Below are positions 40,993 to 50,284 of a stretch of DNA of 64,000 bases, one piece after another. Below the pieces are notes generated by a model, which did not search any database, was not told the DNA's origin, and saw only the letters and a list, made by a program, of their open reading frames with translations. Within the stretch, counting starts at the first letter, position 1. Each line of letters opens with the position of its first letter. Source of the DNA: an uncultured Lachnospiraceae bacterium (GTDB lineage: Bacteria > Bacillota > Clostridia > Lachnospirales > Lachnospiraceae). Made by a program: the position numbers and the translations under genes. The stretch lies in the NCBI GenBank assembly GCA_900542015.1, contig UQLY01000001.1, positions 335,842 to 399,841 of the forward strand, written 5' to 3'.

Positions 40993-42348
40993 CTACCGGG
41001 TCTTTACTCTGTATCCGTCTGCGGCGTTCCCATATAATTCAAACCCATAGCTGCCGCCGGACTCTATCCTGACGGCGGCGCTCCCTTCTGCAGGGTATGC
41101 GTTTCCCGCAGAATCATATACGGTAAATTCCAGTTGTGCTTCCGACTGTTTTGAAAAGCCGTCTCCAAAGTCTTCCGGAATCAATTGGAAATCTACAATC
41201 TGCCCTTGCGCCAGCGCATATCCGTTTGCATTTTTCGTGCCTTGAAATCCGAGGACCTCGTTTTGGGCAGAATAGGTCATATCTATCGCCGCTATTTCAT
41301 CATAGGCGAAATTTACCAGACTGATTTTCATCATGGCGCCGGAAAATGACATCGTTTCCCCGTCCGCACTCCGCGTTTCCAAAAATCCCGCCTTTTTCAT
41401 CAGATTCTCCAACAGATTAACGTCTTCGCCGACCAGCTTGATATTCTCTCCTGCGTATGCCGACGCTTCATCTGCGTCTACAGTCAGCGTACAGACTTCG
41501 CCGTCCGTTTCATATTCAAAAGTAACCTCTCCGAGATTTTCGATTACGGCAAGCATGACATACGCACAGGATCGCATTCTCTCTTCCATTGCCTTTCGCC
41601 TGCTGCCGGAGAAAGTATTTCCCAATATCAGTTTCCAGCCATAGGGTTCCCCGTCCGTCTGAAGCTCATTGATATAATCTCCAAAACACCCTCCCACATT
41701 CAGCGCCTCCGCAGTACGCCCGTTCGCCGGCATATCCCCCACATAAGCATGGCGGGTCTGATACACCGCAGAGGTCATCGGCGAAATCGCTTCCCCATGG
41801 GACCATACAATCCGTTCCCCGATTCGGATCTCCCGGATCTGCTCCGATGACGTATATTCTTTTTCAAAGGCGCCGTCATAGATGAAATTGCTTTCCGTTC
41901 CCATAAAACGGATTTGCACAATACCGTCGCTTTCCGAAATTTCCACCTTTTGAATCCCCGTATCCGACGTGACGTTTCCCTTTATCGAAAGATGCTCTCC
42001 CGACACCTCCAATTCATAAACCAGATAATCGCTGTTGATTTCACGCCCTGCCAAAAAGAAATTTGCCAAAAGGACGAGCGCAACAAATAACAGCGCACAA
42101 AGCGCAGCGACCGCAATCATACGCCTTGTTTTCTTTCTCGTTTTTTTCAGAAAATCAATTTCTTCTCTGCCGTCATAATCCACAGGTTCCGCATCCGGAT
42201 TTTTCATTGCATCCAGAACCGCCCTGCACGAAGCGCATTCTTTTACATGGACTTCTATCTCTGTATTTGTCACGGCGCTGGTAAGCCCGTCGATATAGGA
42301 AGGCAATAAATCCTGTATGACCTCGCACGGTATGTTATGTTTCATCAT
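40993..42348 (-). CDS. Anti-sigma factor with zinc-finger and membrane anchor
   Basis: 451 residues. The N-terminal 50 residues are a putative zinc-finger anti-sigma domain (IPCEVIQDLLPSYIDG, then EVHVKECASCRAV with H-x3-C-x2-C). A single membrane helix follows at about 74-96 (MIAVAALCALLFVALVLL), then a 350-residue extracytoplasmic domain of DUF4179-like character. It should hold the adjacent ECF sigma factor at the membrane until an external signal arrives. Its start overlaps the sigma gene by 14 bases, the normal coupling. Confidence 0.88.
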   Translation of the reverse strand: MMKHNIPCEVIQDLLPSYIDGLTSAVTNTEIEVHVKECASCRAVLDAMKNPDAEPVDYDGREEIDFLKKTRKKTRRMIAVAALCALLFVALVLLANFFLAGREINSDYLVYELEVSGEHLSIKGNVTSDTGIQKVEISESDGIVQIRFMGTESNFIYDGAFEKEYTSSEQIREIRIGERIVWSHGEAISPMTSAVYQTRHAYVGDMPANGRTAEALNVGGCFGDYINELQTDGEPYGWKLILGNTFSGSRRKAMEERMRSCAYVMLAVIENLGEVTFEYETDGEVCTLTVDADEASAYAGENIKLVGEDVNLLENLMKKAGFLETRSADGETMSFSGAMMKISLVNFAYDEIAAIDMTYSAQNEVLGFQGTKNANGYALAQGQIVDFQLIPEDFGDGFSKQSEAQLEFTVYDSAGNAYPAEGSAAVRIESGGSYGFELYGNAADGYRVKTR

Positions 42349-42817
42349 CGCTCACATCCTTTCGCAGTTTTTCTTTTCCCCTGTAAAACGTAACCCTCGC
42401 CCAATTCTCGGTCTTCCCCATGATCTCGCCGATCTCCCGAAAGGACAGGCTGCCGAATATTCTTAAATATAAGATTTCCCGGAAGGGTTCGGGGCAGGCA
42501 TGGAGCCGTTTCATCAGCTCGATTTTATCCGCGCTTTTAAAATAGTCGTCCTCTGCGGACAGGACGCATTCATTCATTTCATCGATCCCCGCATAGGGCG
42601 GATGCTTTCGCGCATATTCTTTGAGCTGATTTTTGGCAATGGCGCATAGCCAGGTGGAAATTTTACAGGACCCGTCGTATCTTTTGATACACCTGACAGC
42701 CTGATAAAAGGTCTCCTGGGTCAGTTCCTCCGCCAAATCCTCATTATGGGTTTTTGACAACAGATATCGGTAAACCGTTTTTGCATGTCTCTGATAGATC
42801 TCGTCCATCGGCTCCAT
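42335..42817 (-). CDS. ECF-type RNA polymerase sigma factor
   Basis: 160 residues, the size of group 4 sigma factors. Region 2 is TVYRYLLSKTHNEDLAEELTQ with the -10 helix in CKISTWLCAIAKN, and region 4 is LYLRIFGSLSFREIGEIMG. The ATG at 42817 has GGAGG at the right distance. It pairs with the overlapping zinc-finger anti-sigma factor. The regulon and signal are unknown; the pair probably controls its own promoter. Confidence 0.93.
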   Translation of the reverse strand: MEPMDEIYQRHAKTVYRYLLSKTHNEDLAEELTQETFYQAVRCIKRYDGSCKISTWLCAIAKNQLKEYARKHPPYAGIDEMNECVLSAEDDYFKSADKIELMKRLHACPEPFREILYLRIFGSLSFREIGEIMGKTENWARVTFYRGKEKLRKDVSDDET

Positions 42818-42983
42818 TCCCGCACCTCCTTCCCCTTATCTATCCGTTAATGCAAAAAAGCGGGATTTTGTTACAAAGAAATACCGGGTTAAGTTATCTC
42901 TTGCAACTTTCCGCATTCCGGTCTATAATAAGAGCATAAAAAGAGAGCAACCTCCCACAAAGTGGTTAGCCTCGATAATGGTC

Positions 42984-43022
42984 AATAAGCCATCCTGCCG
43001 GCTAAGACAAGGATGGCTTATT
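42984..43022 (-). terminator. Terminator of the small toxin-like gene
   Basis: 12-base perfect arms AATAAGCCATCC (42984-42995) and GGATGGCTTATT (43011-43022) directly overlap the stop codon of the 30-residue ORF. Confidence 0.8.
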
Positions 43023-43114
43023 TATTTTTGCTTGTTGTTCCTATCTATGTAGGCAAGCAGTGTAATTAAAAATGTTGCAAACAGAAGCAAGTCCTGAAAT
43101 GAAAACATTTCCAT
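43022..43114 (-). CDS. Putative holin-like / Fst-type small toxin of a type I module
   Basis: A 30-residue ORF starting MEMFSFQDLLLF, with hydrophobic core FATFLITLLAYI and a charged tail DRNNKQK. The RBS GGGGAGGTGG is unusually strong, and a terminator overlaps the stop. Flanks contain GAGGCTACCACCTTGT (43147-43162, plus strand) and, inverted on the other side, GAGGCTAACCACTTTGT (42957-42973, minus strand), as in type I modules where two converging RNAs share repeats. It matches the putative holin-like toxins of Firmicutes in size and pattern. The rest of 42818-43246 has no other gene. Confidence 0.68.
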   Translation of the reverse strand: MEMFSFQDLLLFATFLITLLAYIDRNNKQK

Positions 43115-43246
43115 CCGCACCACCTCCCCTCTGTCTCCAGTTGGGAGGCTACCACCTTGTACACAGTTACTCTCCTCAGAAAATCATAACACGGTCTTAC
43201 CTATTTTGCAATCTCGTTTTTTTGTTATCGTCAAACCATTTCTTTT

Positions 43247-43774
43247 CTATTCCTCCAAACGCGTCCGGCAGAAATAGCAGTTTCGATCGCCCCGGTAGCC
43301 CATCTTTACAAGGTTTTCGGCGCCGCAGTATTCGCAGCAGACGATCTGCATTCCCGACGGTACCGGGTCGCCCGGCATATATCTGCCGCCGACGGGTCTG
43401 TTGCCGTATTTTTGATCCACCCGTTCCCTTTCCTGCCTTTTCTCAATCTCATGCTCCCTCTGATCCTGTTCTGCCTTCTGGTTCAGATAGTCCGTAGTGG
43501 ATTGTTCTTTTTTACCGCCGGAGGGCTTCCCGTATGAATTTCCTCCCGCCTGCGCCGATGCGTTTCCGGCTTTCACACTTCTTTTCGGAGGCTGTCCGGA
43601 AACGGGTTTTCGCTGCGGCTGATAACTTCCCGTCGTCTGACGGTATTCAGACTGCATGCCTCTCACATTCCGGTTATTCCTTCCTGCGCCGCCCTGTTCG
43701 TTTTGTTTTTTCGCACTCTTAACAACTGCGACAACAATGACACATACGATAATTAAATTCACAAACCCCATCAT
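43247..43774 (-). CDS. Hypothetical protein with membrane anchor and C-terminal zinc ribbon
   Basis: 175 residues. An N-terminal hydrophobic helix (FVNLIIVCVIVVAVVKSA) is followed by a long Gln/Gly/Arg-rich disordered stretch, a charged helix (HEIEKRQERERVDQK) and a C-terminal four-cysteine ribbon (CCEYCGAENLV ... NCYFCRTRL). The family is not recognised beyond this architecture. It lies between the toxin-like module and holA. Confidence 0.75.
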   Translation of the reverse strand: MMGFVNLIIVCVIVVAVVKSAKKQNEQGGAGRNNRNVRGMQSEYRQTTGSYQPQRKPVSGQPPKRSVKAGNASAQAGGNSYGKPSGGKKEQSTTDYLNQKAEQDQREHEIEKRQERERVDQKYGNRPVGGRYMPGDPVPSGMQIVCCEYCGAENLVKMGYRGDRNCYFCRTRLEE

Positions 43775-43849
43775 TTGTTCTCTCCCTCTTCATCAGAATT
43801 TTTCCAGGCGCTTCTAAAACGCTGAAAGATTTTTCTTCTCCTATCAATT

Positions 43850-44833
43850 TTATGAAATGCTACTGTATTTTATCATCAGCAATTCCACGCTCATAACGTC
43901 GCCGATCCTGCCGGTTTTGACATCCTCTTCCGCCTGCACGCAGTCTTCCAGCGCTTTACGAAGTACCGAACGTTTAAAATGTGCCGCCTGATCCATGTAT
44001 TTTCCCGCGATAAAAGGCGCTACTCCCAGTTTTTCGCTGATAATCCTTTTATCGCAGCCCTTTTCCCGCAGCATTTTGGTCTGCAGCAACATGTTAAACT
44101 GTCTGGAGATTAAAAACAGGATACGCATAGGCGGCTCCTTTAACGCCAGCAGATCATAGTACAGCTTCAGAGCCTGCTCCTGCTTGCCTGCGGCGAGAAA
44201 ATTGATCATATCAAATATCCGGTTCGATAAGCGTTCCGTACAGATCATTTCCACATCCTGCGCGGTAATTTTGCCCCTTTTCAGACAATAGCAGATACAT
44301 TTCTCCAGTTCTCTGCGGATATTTTCCATATCGGTGCCTGTTTTATATAAAAGAAGCGCTATGGCAGCTCTGTCTATTTCCATATTTTCCTTTTTGACCA
44401 GCCCTGCAACCCATCGGGTCAGCGTAGCTTCATCCTGTTCGCCAAACTCGCCGACATACCCCTTATCCTTGACAACCTTGTACAGCCTGTTACGCTTATC
44501 CACTTCCTTTTCGCTGAAAACAAAAAACGCGGTGGGCGAAACCTCTTTCAGATAATCGGCAAGCACGTCGCTGCCGCCTTTAAACATGCCGCTGTTCTCA
44601 ATGACGATGACCCGTCGCTCTGCCAAAAACGGCATGGTCTCGGCAAGATCCACCAGTTGGGGCTGGCTGATGTCCTTTCCTTCAAAACAGGAAAGATTCA
44701 TCGCATCCCCATTCCCGATCAACGCCTTTTTCAACCTGTCCCGGTACTGGCTGCGAAGATAGTCCTCGCTGCCGCAAAGCAGATACATCTGTTTGAAATT
44801 TTCCGTTTTGATATCCTCGTTAATTCGCTGCAT
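43850..44833 (-). CDS. holA: DNA polymerase III subunit delta
   Basis: 327 residues with the features of the HolA family (PF06144 type): YLLCGSEDYLRSQYRDRL at the N-terminus, RRVIVIENSGMFKGG, and the C-terminal IRRELEKCICYCL / LISRQFNMLLQTKML helices. It is part of the clamp loader. Its place after comEC is typical for Firmicutes. It begins about 36 bases after comEC. Confidence 0.93.
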   Translation of the reverse strand: MQRINEDIKTENFKQMYLLCGSEDYLRSQYRDRLKKALIGNGDAMNLSCFEGKDISQPQLVDLAETMPFLAERRVIVIENSGMFKGGSDVLADYLKEVSPTAFFVFSEKEVDKRNRLYKVVKDKGYVGEFGEQDEATLTRWVAGLVKKENMEIDRAAIALLLYKTGTDMENIRRELEKCICYCLKRGKITAQDVEMICTERLSNRIFDMINFLAAGKQEQALKLYYDLLALKEPPMRILFLISRQFNMLLQTKMLREKGCDKRIISEKLGVAPFIAGKYMDQAAHFKRSVLRKALEDCVQAEEDVKTGRIGDVMSVELLMIKYSSIS

Positions 44834-44869
44834 GACTCCTCCGGATTTTCCTGACCTGCCATAAGTATA

Positions 44870-47080
44870 TCACATTTTCCCGTGGGTAAAAACAGAATAT
44901 TTTCCCTTTCGGTATCGGATCGTAACAGCCCCGCTTTCCTTCGTCGTAAAACTTTCCGCTCCCGCCTCCACAAGCCGCTTTAACGTCTCCTCGTGGGGAT
45001 GTCCGTAGCTGTTATCCTCCCCTGCTGAAATGACCGCCACCTCCGGCTGACACTGTCTTAAAAAATCTTCGCCCGAAGAATAGCGGGAACCGTGGTGTCC
45101 TACCTTTAAAACATCCACATCCTCCCATTTCCTGCCGGCTTCTTTCTCTTCCGTCAGATCTCCGGTAAAGAGGGTTTTGATTCCGCCGCACTCCATCATC
45201 AGCACCATGGACTGATCGTTACCCTCTGCTAACTCATTGGTTTCCGGATATACGCAGGTAAAACGGGTTTCACCCAGCGCAATATAGTCTCCGGCGCCGA
45301 TCAACAGCACACGGACGCCGTTTTGCTTTGCAAGAACGAGCAACTCCTCATACGCCTCATCCTCCGCCGCAAATTTGGTCAGCACAAGACAATTGATCCT
45401 GACTCCCAGATTTTTGGAATCTTCAAGAATTTCCTCTATGCCGGAAATATGGTCCCGGTCCCCGTGGGACACAAACACGTAATCCAGTCTGCCGATTCCA
45501 TGGCTTTTCAGATAGGGGACGATTCGGTATTTTCCCACTTGGGAAACGTCGCTGCTGCCGCCGTCGATCATAACCGTGCCGCCTCCCTTTTCTTCCACGA
45601 CGATACCGTCGCCCTGCCCCACGTCCAGCATCGTACAGCTTGTCACGGTCCGGACCCGGATACAGAGCAAAAGCAGAGCCGCCATTAAAATTCCCGCCCG
45701 CACCCGTTTATGAAGACGTTTTCCCCACAGCAAAAGAGCCAGAAGCGTTCCGTAATAGATCGCCGTTTTCCATGCCGCCGGACTGCCGATCACAAGCTGT
45801 CCGCCCGGCAGATTGTCAAAGCCCCGGCACAGCATTTCATATAAGGATAAAATGATCCGGCACGGCAGCAAAAATACGGGACAGCCTCCCGGAAAAATAC
45901 AGCCGGAAACGCTTCCGAAAAATCCCGCGGCAAGCAACGCGCCGGTAAAGGGAAGCACCAGCAGATTCAAAAAGCAGGAATAAGGCGACGCCGTATAAAA
46001 GAAGGATAGCTGGACAGGGAGCGTCGCTATGAGAACCGCCGAACCTGTTATCAGAGACGAACTGATTTTCTTATGCAGCTTTTTTTGTAATTTTTCCTTT
46101 TGATTTTTCGGCAGAAGCATCCGTTTGGTCGGAGATTCCTCCGGAAAAATACTTCTTAAAAAAGGAGCGACCAGCGCGATTCCCATAATCGCCCCAAAGG
46201 ATAGCAGAAAGCCGCTGTGATAAACATACTGCGGTCTGTATATCAGCAGAACCGCCGCGGATACCGCGGCAGCCGTCAGCATATCATAAGTGCGCCCGCA
46301 GATCCCGGCAAGCAGAAACAGCGAAAACATGATAATGCTCCTGACCGTGGACGCGCCGGAGCCCGTCATCCTGCCAAACCCGATGATAAAACACAAAGAG
46401 AGCAGGGCGCAAATTGCAGACGGCAGCTTCGCTTTTTTACACAGCCGGTACATCCCCATCCCGAGAAAGGTAATATGTAATCCTGATATGGCGAGAATAT
46501 GGGCGATCCCGTTGCGCTGATACAGTCCCTTGATCTCATCGTCCAGATCTTTCTTCTGTCCCAACAGCATTGCCTTCATCACGCCCGCATCTTCGGACGG
46601 CAGTCCCCGGTCAAAGCTTTCCGCCAGTCTTTCCCGGATCAGGTACAACGCCTGCGCGCCCGCCCGGTAAGTCTCGTCCGTTACGCTTCCCTCGCAGCCG
46701 GTCATCGCAAAATCCCATTCCAGAATCCGGTAATACTGTTTTGCGTCAAACTGCCCGTCGTTTGCGGCGGACCGAAAGGGTCTGCATGTCCCGCCGATAC
46801 GCGCCCAATTCCCGATTTTAAGCCCGGAAGTAAAAGAAGTATCTCCAAAATAGCAGATAATATCAGATACTAAGACCGTTTCCGAATCCGCCGCAGAAGC
46901 GGATTTCAAATAAACGACAGATTTGTCATCTTGATTTTCTATGGCATATACCTCGCCCGTGTAGACCACATAAGCGCCCCCGGGCGGTATCTTTTCAGAA
47001 GCCCGCGGCAAAAACAACCGCGGAAAAATCATAACCGTTACAACATAAAACACACACAGCAGACATAATGGTCTTCTCAT
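44870..47080 (-). CDS. comEC: DNA internalization protein ComEC/Rec2
   Basis: 736 residues: an N-terminal DUF4131-like segment, the Competence domain with many membrane helices (HILAISGLHITFLGMGM at about residue 195), and a C-terminal metallo-beta-lactamase domain (DVGQGDGIVVEE, VFVSHGDRDHISGIEE, KVGHHGSRYSSGE). It forms the channel for uptake of single-stranded DNA. Together with the ComEA-like lipoprotein at 50285 it suggests at least a partial competence apparatus. Confidence 0.94.
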   Translation of the reverse strand: MRRPLCLLCVFYVVTVMIFPRLFLPRASEKIPPGGAYVVYTGEVYAIENQDDKSVVYLKSASAADSETVLVSDIICYFGDTSFTSGLKIGNWARIGGTCRPFRSAANDGQFDAKQYYRILEWDFAMTGCEGSVTDETYRAGAQALYLIRERLAESFDRGLPSEDAGVMKAMLLGQKKDLDDEIKGLYQRNGIAHILAISGLHITFLGMGMYRLCKKAKLPSAICALLSLCFIIGFGRMTGSGASTVRSIIMFSLFLLAGICGRTYDMLTAAAVSAAVLLIYRPQYVYHSGFLLSFGAIMGIALVAPFLRSIFPEESPTKRMLLPKNQKEKLQKKLHKKISSSLITGSAVLIATLPVQLSFFYTASPYSCFLNLLVLPFTGALLAAGFFGSVSGCIFPGGCPVFLLPCRIILSLYEMLCRGFDNLPGGQLVIGSPAAWKTAIYYGTLLALLLWGKRLHKRVRAGILMAALLLLCIRVRTVTSCTMLDVGQGDGIVVEEKGGGTVMIDGGSSDVSQVGKYRIVPYLKSHGIGRLDYVFVSHGDRDHISGIEEILEDSKNLGVRINCLVLTKFAAEDEAYEELLVLAKQNGVRVLLIGAGDYIALGETRFTCVYPETNELAEGNDQSMVLMMECGGIKTLFTGDLTEEKEAGRKWEDVDVLKVGHHGSRYSSGEDFLRQCQPEVAVISAGEDNSYGHPHEETLKRLVEAGAESFTTKESGAVTIRYRKGKYSVFTHGKM

Positions 47081-47088
47081 CGTACTCC

Positions 47089-48018
47089 TTACTGTGCATT
47101 ATCCATAATCTCCAGATTTCTTTCAAATACCTGCGACAACGGTATGGTCTCCATGTAAACCAGATCGGTACTTCCGTTCACGGAAATCTGTACCTTATTG
47201 ATGCCGGACAGCTCCGCCAGCGAATTGACAATGGAATAGACCGCCACCTCCGGCGTCACATTCCCCTGCTGCGTCAGAAATCCCTCATCTAAGTTTACAT
47301 AACACACGCCATCCCGCGTCGTTACACTGACAACCTTTGTTTCGGGAGAAATTGTCGCATAACCGTTTTCCCCGTTTTCTTCATCCTCGGGTCCTTCAAT
47401 CAGTTGTTCCACCACAAGCTTATCCATGGAAATATTACTGTTATATACGCAGTCCACCATGTGCGCCTCCAGCTTGTCCCCGTTTACATTGGCATAGTAA
47501 AGCGTCAGCGTCGTCTTTTCATAAGCGTTGATTTCATTCCCCGCATTATCGACGAACTGTTCCGCAGTCATATATCCCACCGGAACTCCGCTGAGATTGA
47601 CAAGGGGCTCCCCAGCCACCTGAAACGCCACATAATTGACGTCCGTTACCTGACACAGCGTTCTGACAATTGCGGCTCGGGACAGCACTTCCCCGGTGGT
47701 CGACTGGGACAGATACTCCTCGCTGAAATTTAACACCAGCTGATTGTCCGCAAAGGAAAAGGATTCCAATGTCACGCCTTCGGGAATGGCGCTTCGGTAA
47801 GCCGCATCCTCGGGCTGCGTCCTCAGGGCACGAAACAGCGTATATAGCACCTCTTTCGTCTCGGTTTCCTCCACGTTCATGTCCTCTCCCGACACTTTAT
47901 TTTCATCCTTATCCACATAATAGATTGTATATTCTTTTGATTGTTCATCCGTATTGCCGCCGCAGCCCGCAAGAAGCAGAAGCGCAAGACAGATCAGACA
48001 AAGATTGATTTTTCTCAT
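47089..48018 (-). CDS. GerMN domain lipoprotein
   Basis: About 309 residues from the ATG at 48018 (AAGGAAAG upstream). The lipobox is in CLALLLLAGCGG. Two GerMN (sporulation/spore germination GerM) repeats follow, about residues 60-170 and 185-300 (FSFADNQLVLNFSEEYL, VCYVNLDEGFLTQQG). GerMN proteins bind wall or act in sporulation and signalling. It follows the histidine kinase by 19 bases, making a response regulator / kinase / lipoprotein operon. Confidence 0.88.
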   Translation of the reverse strand: MRKINLCLICLALLLLAGCGGNTDEQSKEYTIYYVDKDENKVSGEDMNVEETETKEVLYTLFRALRTQPEDAAYRSAIPEGVTLESFSFADNQLVLNFSEEYLSQSTTGEVLSRAAIVRTLCQVTDVNYVAFQVAGEPLVNLSGVPVGYMTAEQFVDNAGNEINAYEKTTLTLYYANVNGDKLEAHMVDCVYNSNISMDKLVVEQLIEGPEDEENGENGYATISPETKVVSVTTRDGVCYVNLDEGFLTQQGNVTPEVAVYSIVNSLAELSGINKVQISVNGSTDLVYMETIPLSQVFERNLEIMDNAQ

Positions 48019-48037
48019 ACTGCTTTCCTTTTTCCGT

Positions 48038-49543
48038 CTACTTGGATACATAGGTCAGTGGAATTTTTACATAAAAAGCGGTTCCCGCGCCCTCTTCGCT
48101 CTCCACGCCGATCGCGCCTCTGTGCATGAGGATCGCGTTGCGGGCGATGGAAAGCCCTAACCCCGTGCCGCCGATTTTGCGGGAATGGGATTTATCCACA
48201 CGATAAAAACGTTCAAAAATATGCTCCTTGGATTCTTCCGGAATACCGATTCCGTTGTCCTCCACAACAATCGTAAAGAACTGATGATCCGCGTCCAGCG
48301 TTACCTTGACATAACCGTGTTCCTTGTTGTATTTGATGGCGTTTTCTACCAGATTGGAAATGGCAAGGGTCAGCTTTACCTCGTCCACCTCCGCGGTTAC
48401 CTCCCGGACGCTTTCATAAATGACGTCGATATCCTTCTGCCCCGCAATGGGTCTTAACCGCTTTAAAATCAATTCGATCAGATCGTTGATGCTCACGGAC
48501 TCAATATTCAGATCCGCAGCAGTCTTGTCCATTTTCACAAGAGAAAGCAGATCGTTGATAATCTTATTCTCCCGGTCTATCTCATCCGCGATATCCGTCA
48601 TAAATTCCTTATAAATCTCCACCGGGACGTCGTCCTGGGCAATCAGGGAATCCGCCAGCACCTTCATGGAGGTAATCGGCGTCTTGAGCTCATGGGATAC
48701 GTTGGATACAAATTCCTGTCTGGATTCGTCCAAAACCTTCATTCTCTTTAACAACTCGTTAAAAGCGGCTATCATTTGCTCCGTTTCCTGATAATCGGAA
48801 ACCTCTTCCGCCTCCGTCTCGTAGCCGTCCCTGACGGCGCTGATCGATGCCGTTACCCGTTCAAAGGGCTTTACCAGACGCTTTGACACAATCCAGGCAA
48901 ACGCAACCACCAGAATCGTAATCAGAAACTGCAATATGGACGCTTTTCCGTTCAAAATCTCTATATTTGCCGTAATGCTGTCCGTAGAAACGCTGACCAG
49001 CATCACGCCCGTAATCTTATTTTCCGTCTCTCCGATTCCCGGTAAAGCCTTGACCTCTTTTTCCTTATTGTCCGTAGACAGGGTAATCGGCATCGTCATT
49101 TCAATATACTGGTTGGTGCTGTCATAATTGCTGATATTTTTCCCTTTAAAGCACCTGATGACCTCTTCCGAAATGATGGTCTTGCCTTCGCTGATCCCGT
49201 ATGTATCCTTTACCACATTAAAATTCTGGTCGATGACCAGCACTCTGCCGTCATACAAATTGGAAAACTGCGAAAGCTCCGCGTTGATCGTCTCCGAAGA
49301 AGTATCCTGCAAATAATTGTTCGCCGCCAGATGATTCGCCAGAATCATCGTCTGATTTTCCACTTCCATTGTGCGGACGGAAACCGCGCGGTCCTCATAA
49401 TTTTGCAAAATACCATAGCGCATAATCAAAGTCGGCACATAGCCTACTACGACGACAATACAAAAAATCCAAAAGCGCAGGCTTTTTGCCGGACGTATGT
49501 GGGAAATCAGTTTACTGAAAAATAATTTAATATCCGCTTTCAC
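48038..49543 (-). CDS. Membrane sensor histidine kinase (PhoR/WalK-like)
   Basis: 501 residues: a membrane helix at about 22-42, an extracytoplasmic sensor domain (residues 45-200), a second helix (LQFLITILVVAFAWIVS), HAMP, HisKA with VSHELKTPITSMKVL, and HATPase_c (NLVENAIKYN, DNGIGIPEES, GGTGLGLSIA). It should phosphorylate the adjacent response regulator. The stimulus is not evident; wall stress is a common one for this group. Confidence 0.93.
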   Translation of the reverse strand: MKADIKLFFSKLISHIRPAKSLRFWIFCIVVVVGYVPTLIMRYGILQNYEDRAVSVRTMEVENQTMILANHLAANNYLQDTSSETINAELSQFSNLYDGRVLVIDQNFNVVKDTYGISEGKTIISEEVIRCFKGKNISNYDSTNQYIEMTMPITLSTDNKEKEVKALPGIGETENKITGVMLVSVSTDSITANIEILNGKASILQFLITILVVAFAWIVSKRLVKPFERVTASISAVRDGYETEAEEVSDYQETEQMIAAFNELLKRMKVLDESRQEFVSNVSHELKTPITSMKVLADSLIAQDDVPVEIYKEFMTDIADEIDRENKIINDLLSLVKMDKTAADLNIESVSINDLIELILKRLRPIAGQKDIDVIYESVREVTAEVDEVKLTLAISNLVENAIKYNKEHGYVKVTLDADHQFFTIVVEDNGIGIPEESKEHIFERFYRVDKSHSRKIGGTGLGLSIARNAILMHRGAIGVESEEGAGTAFYVKIPLTYVSK

Positions 49544-49554
49544 TCAAACACCCT

Positions 49555-50244
49555 TTATTTAAAGTAATATCCTACGCCCCATTTGGTATGCACATATCTC
49601 GGTTCACTGGGATTTTTCTCAATCTTCTCACGCAGCCTTCTGATATGCACGTCCACGGTACGCACATCGCCGGGATAATCCTCTCCCCAGACAAGGGTCA
49701 GCAGCTTTTCGCGGCTGTACACCTTATTGGGATTTAAAACCAACAGCTCCAACACGTCAAATTCCTTTGCCGTCAGATTGATTTCCTTATCCTCGATGTA
49801 AACTCTCCTGCCTTCTCTGTCGATGGTCATATCGCCGCTTTTAATCACCGTATCTTCCGCCGGTTTCGCCGTTTCCTTGCTTCCGGTTCTACGCATGATC
49901 GCCTTAATGCGCGCCTTGACCTCCAAAATATTGAAGGGCTTGGTAATATAATCGTCCGCTCCGTACTCCAGCCCGAGAATCTTATCCATATCCTCGCCTT
50001 TTGCGGTCAGCATAACGATCGGGACGTTGGAAAACTCCCTGATCTGCTGGCACACCTCAAAGCCGGAAAGCCCCGGCAGCATCACATCTAACAAAATCAT
50101 ATCAAATTCCTGTTTTCTGGCAATTTCCAGCGCCTCTTCCCCGTCGTAGGCACAGGTAACTTCCATTCCGTCCTGCTCTAAGCTGAAACGGATTCCCTTG
50201 ACAATCAGTTTTTCGTCGTCAACAACCAAAACCCTCTTACTCAT
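49555..50244 (-). CDS. OmpR/PhoB-type response regulator
   Basis: 229 residues from the ATG at 50244 (GGAGAG upstream). The receiver domain has VVDDEKLI, phospho-acceptor Asp in MILLDVMLPG, Thr in VMLTAKG and Lys in YITKPF; the C-terminal winged helix has RTVDVHIRRLREKI. It resembles WalR/YycF-type regulators. It starts the operon with the histidine kinase (11-base gap) and the GerMN lipoprotein. Confidence 0.94.
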   Translation of the reverse strand: MSKRVLVVDDEKLIVKGIRFSLEQDGMEVTCAYDGEEALEIARKQEFDMILLDVMLPGLSGFEVCQQIREFSNVPIVMLTAKGEDMDKILGLEYGADDYITKPFNILEVKARIKAIMRRTGSKETAKPAEDTVIKSGDMTIDREGRRVYIEDKEINLTAKEFDVLELLVLNPNKVYSREKLLTLVWGEDYPGDVRTVDVHIRRLREKIEKNPSEPRYVHTKWGVGYYFK

Positions 50245-50284
50245 CTTTCTCTCTCCATTCACATTCCTATTATTTCAATCTATC

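Noticed and set aside
43072..43497. 141-codon plus-strand frame over the small toxin and zinc-ribbon gene
   Set aside because: It spans two minus-strand genes and a terminator region without an RBS.
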